From EC70 sp018675395 (lineage in GTDB: Bacteria; Verrucomicrobiota; Verrucomicrobiia; Verrucomicrobiales; DEV007), in the NCBI GenBank assembly GCA_018675395.1, contig JABGYE010000272.1:1-17690 (forward strand): DNA of 17,690 nucleotides, written 5' to 3'. Below the pieces are notes generated by a model that worked only from the letters and a program-made list of their open reading frames with translations, was not told the origin of the DNA and made no database searches. A program made the position numbers and the translations under genes. This document shows positions 15,400 through 17,690 of the stretch, piece by piece. Numbering within the stretch: the stretch's first letter is position 1; each line of letters starts with the position of its first letter.

Positions 15400-15416
15400 A
15401 TGACTGATTCAGTCAT
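15400..15416. repeat. Perfect 17-base palindrome between the TraB-family and fusion genes
   Basis: The sequence ATGACTGATTCAGTCAT consists of two 8-base arms that are exact reverse complements around one central base. It lies 6 bases past the stop of the TraB-family gene and 33 bases upstream of the fusion gene's ATG. It could be an operator for a dimeric regulator, or a 7-base-pair hairpin with a 3-base loop. No T-tract follows on the minus strand, so it is not a standard intrinsic terminator. Confidence 0.5.
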
Positions 15417-15422
15417 TGTGTA

Positions 15423-16376
15423 TTATGAACCTTTATTTTGAGACTCTTTAGGATTTTTTGTAGAGTTTTTGCCTGCCGATTTTTGAATCTTCCATGCGGC
15501 ATTCCAACTAGTCTCCGCTCTCTGGAAACCTAATTCTTTTGTTAGTCTTTTATCAAAGTCGGGCAAGTGAGCGGCTCCATAGAATATACCCAAATTTTTC
15601 TTCCCGGATTTAATTTCTCTATCCATTACTTTTAAAGCAGTGATGTTCCGCTCTGCTACCAGTACAGAACCGTCAGGTCCTTCCATCCCACCTATCATGG
15701 ATTCGATGTCGTGGAATTGTCTTCCGAGAGCGAGTTTCATTCCATTAGGACCTCCTTCATCGTTGAGTAATTTAAACATGGAGGCAAAATTAAAATTATT
15801 CTTATTTTGGCTCGCTGCTTCTTCTTGGGCTTTGATTGATTTTTCTAGTAAGGATAAGAGATTTTCTCCCTTTGCTTTCTGCCTAGCTTGAAAAGTTTCA
15901 AGAGTCATGTCGGCGTGGATGAAATTTTTTGCAGTATAATCAATGTGATCGAGCTGAAAATCTAATTTCATCATCCCTCCAATGAGGAGCTGAAAGAATC
16001 TCATTGGATTTTTTTTGTTCGCTTGTAGATCTTCCTTAGTTAGCGGTTTATCCGGATCACCTCCTACCATTTCGTAGAGTAAAGCGTCGTATTGTTTGAA
16101 TTGTTCGTTAAATTGTTCGTAATAAGCTTTGTCGGCAATATGAACTACACCAATGAGTTCAACTTTTGTGCCATCCTTATGAGTATATTTTGCTGAAGCG
16201 GTTTCAAGGGAAGCTGAAGTCTCACTTTCTATGAAACGAATAAAATCTTTGCCTTCAGATTTATTTTCTTTTTGTTCGTTTGTAACATTGGCCCCTTCCT
16301 TTGGAGTCTCTGATTGCAATGTTAAAATTAATGAGATCGCTATTAAGAAGCAGTAGATTTTTTTACAGAAACGCAT
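15423..16376 (-). CDS. Secreted TraB/PrgY-family (TIKI-like fold) protein
   Basis: This 317-residue protein has an N-terminal hydrophobic signal (MRFCKKIYCFLIAISLILTL) and a TraB-type domain. Family motifs are GVVH (76-79, in VELIGVVHIADKAYY), the following conserved E102 in LLYEMVGGDPDK, VLVAERNITALKVM (238-251) and YGAAH (266-270, in IFYGAAHLPDF). In the TraB/TIKI superfamily these conserved His and Glu residues form the putative metal-protease-like centre. Members include the Enterococcus pheromone-shutdown protein PrgY and animal TIKI, which cleaves Wnt. The usual C-terminal membrane segments of PrgY/TraB are absent; instead the protein ends in a polar Lys/Asn/Ser tail. It is therefore likely soluble in the periplasm or a lipid-free secreted form. 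It is divergent from the DUF255 gene (123-base gap) and upstream of the fusion gene. Substrate and activity unknown. Confidence 0.82.
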   Translation of the reverse strand: MRFCKKIYCFLIAISLILTLQSETPKEGANVTNEQKENKSEGKDFIRFIESETSASLETASAKYTHKDGTKVELIGVVHIADKAYYEQFNEQFKQYDALLYEMVGGDPDKPLTKEDLQANKKNPMRFFQLLIGGMMKLDFQLDHIDYTAKNFIHADMTLETFQARQKAKGENLLSLLEKSIKAQEEAASQNKNNFNFASMFKLLNDEGGPNGMKLALGRQFHDIESMIGGMEGPDGSVLVAERNITALKVMDREIKSGKKNLGIFYGAAHLPDFDKRLTKELGFQRAETSWNAAWKIQKSAGKNSTKNPKESQNKGS

Positions 16377-16404
16377 AGGTGAGCATGGTTGAATGGGTGT
16401 ATCC

Positions 16405-16410
16405 TGTCAA
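16405..16410 (-). promoter_or_regulatory. Candidate -35 element for the TraB-family gene
   Basis: On the minus strand TTGACA is a perfect match to the sigma-70 -35 consensus. The hexamer 17 bases downstream (CATGCT, 16382-16387) matches the -10 at three of six positions and lies almost at the start codon, so any transcript would be leaderless. Possible but unproven. Confidence 0.25.
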
Positions 16411-16499
16411 TCAAGTGGATTGAAATCTTATTTATTAGGCTTTTTTGTAATGAGTTTGGTCGCTTGATGGTTTCGCAAGGTGCGTTATTGTTCCAAGCT

Positions 16500-17690
16500 A
16501 TGAAACAGGTCTTTGTTATTGCATTTGCATTCGGTTTTATAAATGCGCTTTTATCTTTAAAAATTCATGCTGAAGACAAAACTAATGAATCTAAAGTGAT
16601 CGAAGGAAAGAAAGAACATAAATTCACCAATCGGCTCATTAACGAAAAGTCACCGTACCTTTTGCAGCATGCTCATAATCCAGTGGATTGGTATCCTTGG
16701 GGAGAAGAAGCTTTTAACGTAGCGAAGAAAGAGCAGAAGCCCATTCTTCTGAGTGTTGGATATTCTACCTGCCATTGGTGTCATGTGATGGAGCGGGAAT
16801 CATTTGAGAACGAGGAAATAGCAAAGATCATGAATGATAATTTCATTTGTGTTAAATTGGACAGAGAGGAAAGGCCAGACGTTGATAAAATTTATATGAC
16901 AGCTGTTCAGGCACTTGTCGGTAGCGGTGGATGGCCTCTTAATGTATTTTTAACTCCTGATCTCAAGCCATTCTTTGGGGGAACTTATTTCCCACCAAAG
17001 GCCGCTCCTGGCAGAGCTAGTTGGCCTGATTTATTACAGAACATTGCTAAGGTTTGGAATGATAAACGTGAAGATGTTATTAAGGATGCTAATAATATTT
17101 CCGAAAAATTGGGAGAATTTGCTAATGAGGGTAAGGGAGAAGGAGGGGTAATCGAGGAAGACGATTTTAGCAAAGGCCTAATAGAGCTCAAAAGTGGATA
17201 TGACCCTATCTATGGAGGATGGGGGAAGGCACCTAAATTTCCACGCCCTAGCCAACCGATGTTTTTATTGCAAGTGGGATCGAGACTCGATCCAGAAGTT
17301 ATTCAACAAGTTTCTTTCACATGCAAGAAGATGGCTGGGGGCGGTATGTATGACCAAATCGGAGGTGGTTTTTGTCGCTACTCGGTTGATGAAAAATGGT
17401 TAGTCCCACATTTCGAGAAGATGCTCTACGATAATGCGCAATTAGTTCATCTTTATCTTGATGCTTTTTTGCTCACTCAAGAGAAGTCGCATTCCTTAGT
17501 CGTTAAAGATATCTTGCGATATATCTTGCGAGATATGACTCATCCAGATGGTGGGTTTTATTCTGCAGAGGACGCAGACAGTGAAGGCAAAGAAGGTAAA
17601 TTTTATTGTTGGACGAAGTCCGAATTGGAGAAGATTTTGAGTGAGGAGGAAATGGGGGTTGTAATAAGACATTATGGTGTTACTCGATCA
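16500..17690 (+). CDS. Exported DUF255 / YyaL (SPATA20-type) thioredoxin-fold protein, 3' end outside window
   Basis: The frame is open for 397 codons from the ATG at 16500 to the window edge, so the C-terminal part is missing. It starts with a signal peptide-like segment (MKQVFVIAFAFGFINALL, then HAED) followed by the DUF255 thioredoxin-like domain: NRLINEKSPYLLQHAHNPVDW (44-64), CHWCH with C91 and C94, and the conserved LDREERPDVD and GGWPLNVFLTPD. The second part, from about residue 240, begins the (alpha/alpha)6 glycosidase-like barrel (GYDPIYGGWGKAPKFPRP, GGGMYDQIGGGFCRYSVDE, PHFEKMLYDNAQL, DADSEGKEGKFYCW). The family (B. subtilis YyaL, human SPATA20) has no firmly established reaction. 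An in-frame ATG at 16467 would add 11 residues ahead of the signal peptide; 16500 is preferred. No Shine-Dalgarno is visible for either. Confidence 0.92.
   Translation, partial: MKQVFVIAFAFGFINALLSLKIHAEDKTNESKVIEGKKEHKFTNRLINEKSPYLLQHAHNPVDWYPWGEEAFNVAKKEQKPILLSVGYSTCHWCHVMERESFENEEIAKIMNDNFICVKLDREERPDVDKIYMTAVQALVGSGGWPLNVFLTPDLKPFFGGTYFPPKAAPGRASWPDLLQNIAKVWNDKREDVIKDANNISEKLGEFANEGKGEGGVIEEDDFSKGLIELKSGYDPIYGGWGKAPKFPRPSQPMFLLQVGSRLDPEVIQQVSFTCKKMAGGGMYDQIGGGFCRYSVDEKWLVPHFEKMLYDNAQLVHLYLDAFLLTQEKSHSLVVKDILRYILRDMTHPDGGFYSAEDADSEGKEGKFYCWTKSELEKILSEEEMGVVIRHYGVTRS

Noticed and set aside
16467..16499. Upstream ATG at 16467 for the DUF255 protein
   Set aside because: It adds 11 residues before a good signal-peptide start and lacks a ribosome binding site; kept only as an alternative.
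17509..17530. Short tandem repeat ATATCTTGCG, two copies 12 bases apart
   Set aside because: It lies in frame inside the DUF255 gene (encoding DILRYILRDM) and is too short and too few in number to suggest a repeat element.
1..17690. Signs of a mobile element, prophage, defence island or CRISPR array
   Set aside because: No transposase, integrase, phage or Cas motifs, no regularly spaced repeats and no tRNA attachment site were seen; all genes are metabolic, translational or exported proteins.

Overview
The window looks like a chromosomal stretch from a member of the Verrucomicrobiota, or at least the PVC superphylum. The main evidence is a large secreted fusion protein (12268-15366) built around the PVC-type membrane-bound dehydrogenase propeller. 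Supporting signs are a secreted sialate-esterase-like SGNH hydrolase, a secreted repeat propeller, a D-threonine-aldolase-family enzyme beside an M19 dipeptidase, and a low GC content (about 40% by eye). I see no tRNA, rRNA, insertion sequence, phage gene or CRISPR array. No intergenic gap reaches 300 bases. Placement below phylum is not possible from this sequence alone.

Layout. (1) 1-1277, plus strand: the C-terminal end of the ribosome-associated GTPase TypA/BipA, followed 9 bases later by a RidA-family imine/enamine deaminase. (2) 1293-6311, minus strand, read right to left: a tightly packed five-gene operon of secreted SGNH esterase, cytoplasmic M19 dipeptidase, YhdT-like small membrane protein, PanF-like sodium:solute symporter with an unusual soluble insertion, and a fold-type-III PLP enzyme of the D-threonine aldolase / D-serine dehydratase family. 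(3) 6391-7332, plus strand: an ornithine cyclodeaminase/mu-crystallin-family NAD(P) enzyme. (4) 7349-9515, minus strand: a threonine-synthase-like PLP enzyme and a DapA-family lyase, probably co-transcribed. (5) 9626-11230, plus strand: a single-chain iron-sulfur L-serine dehydratase. (6) 11240-16376, minus strand: three secreted proteins, namely a TraB-family protein, the SGNH/dehydrogenase/HEAT/blue-copper fusion, and a repeat propeller. (7) 16500 to the end, plus strand: an exported DUF255 (YyaL/SPATA20-type) thioredoxin-fold protein cut off by the window edge.

How the genes may work together. Half of the window concerns amino-acid, and especially hydroxy-amino-acid and D-amino-acid, catabolism. 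The dipeptidase, symporter and D-amino-acid lyase form a translationally coupled unit that reads as uptake and breakdown of small peptides or modified amino acids. RidA, serine dehydratase, the ketimine-reductase-like protein and the DapA-like lyase all handle imine or enamine intermediates. The right half encodes exported proteins, including a likely copper-linked periplasmic oxidoreductase. Genes are packed as alternating divergent and convergent pairs with very short gaps, and most starts have no visible Shine-Dalgarno sequence. Functions are read from family motifs; the pathway-level statements are inference.
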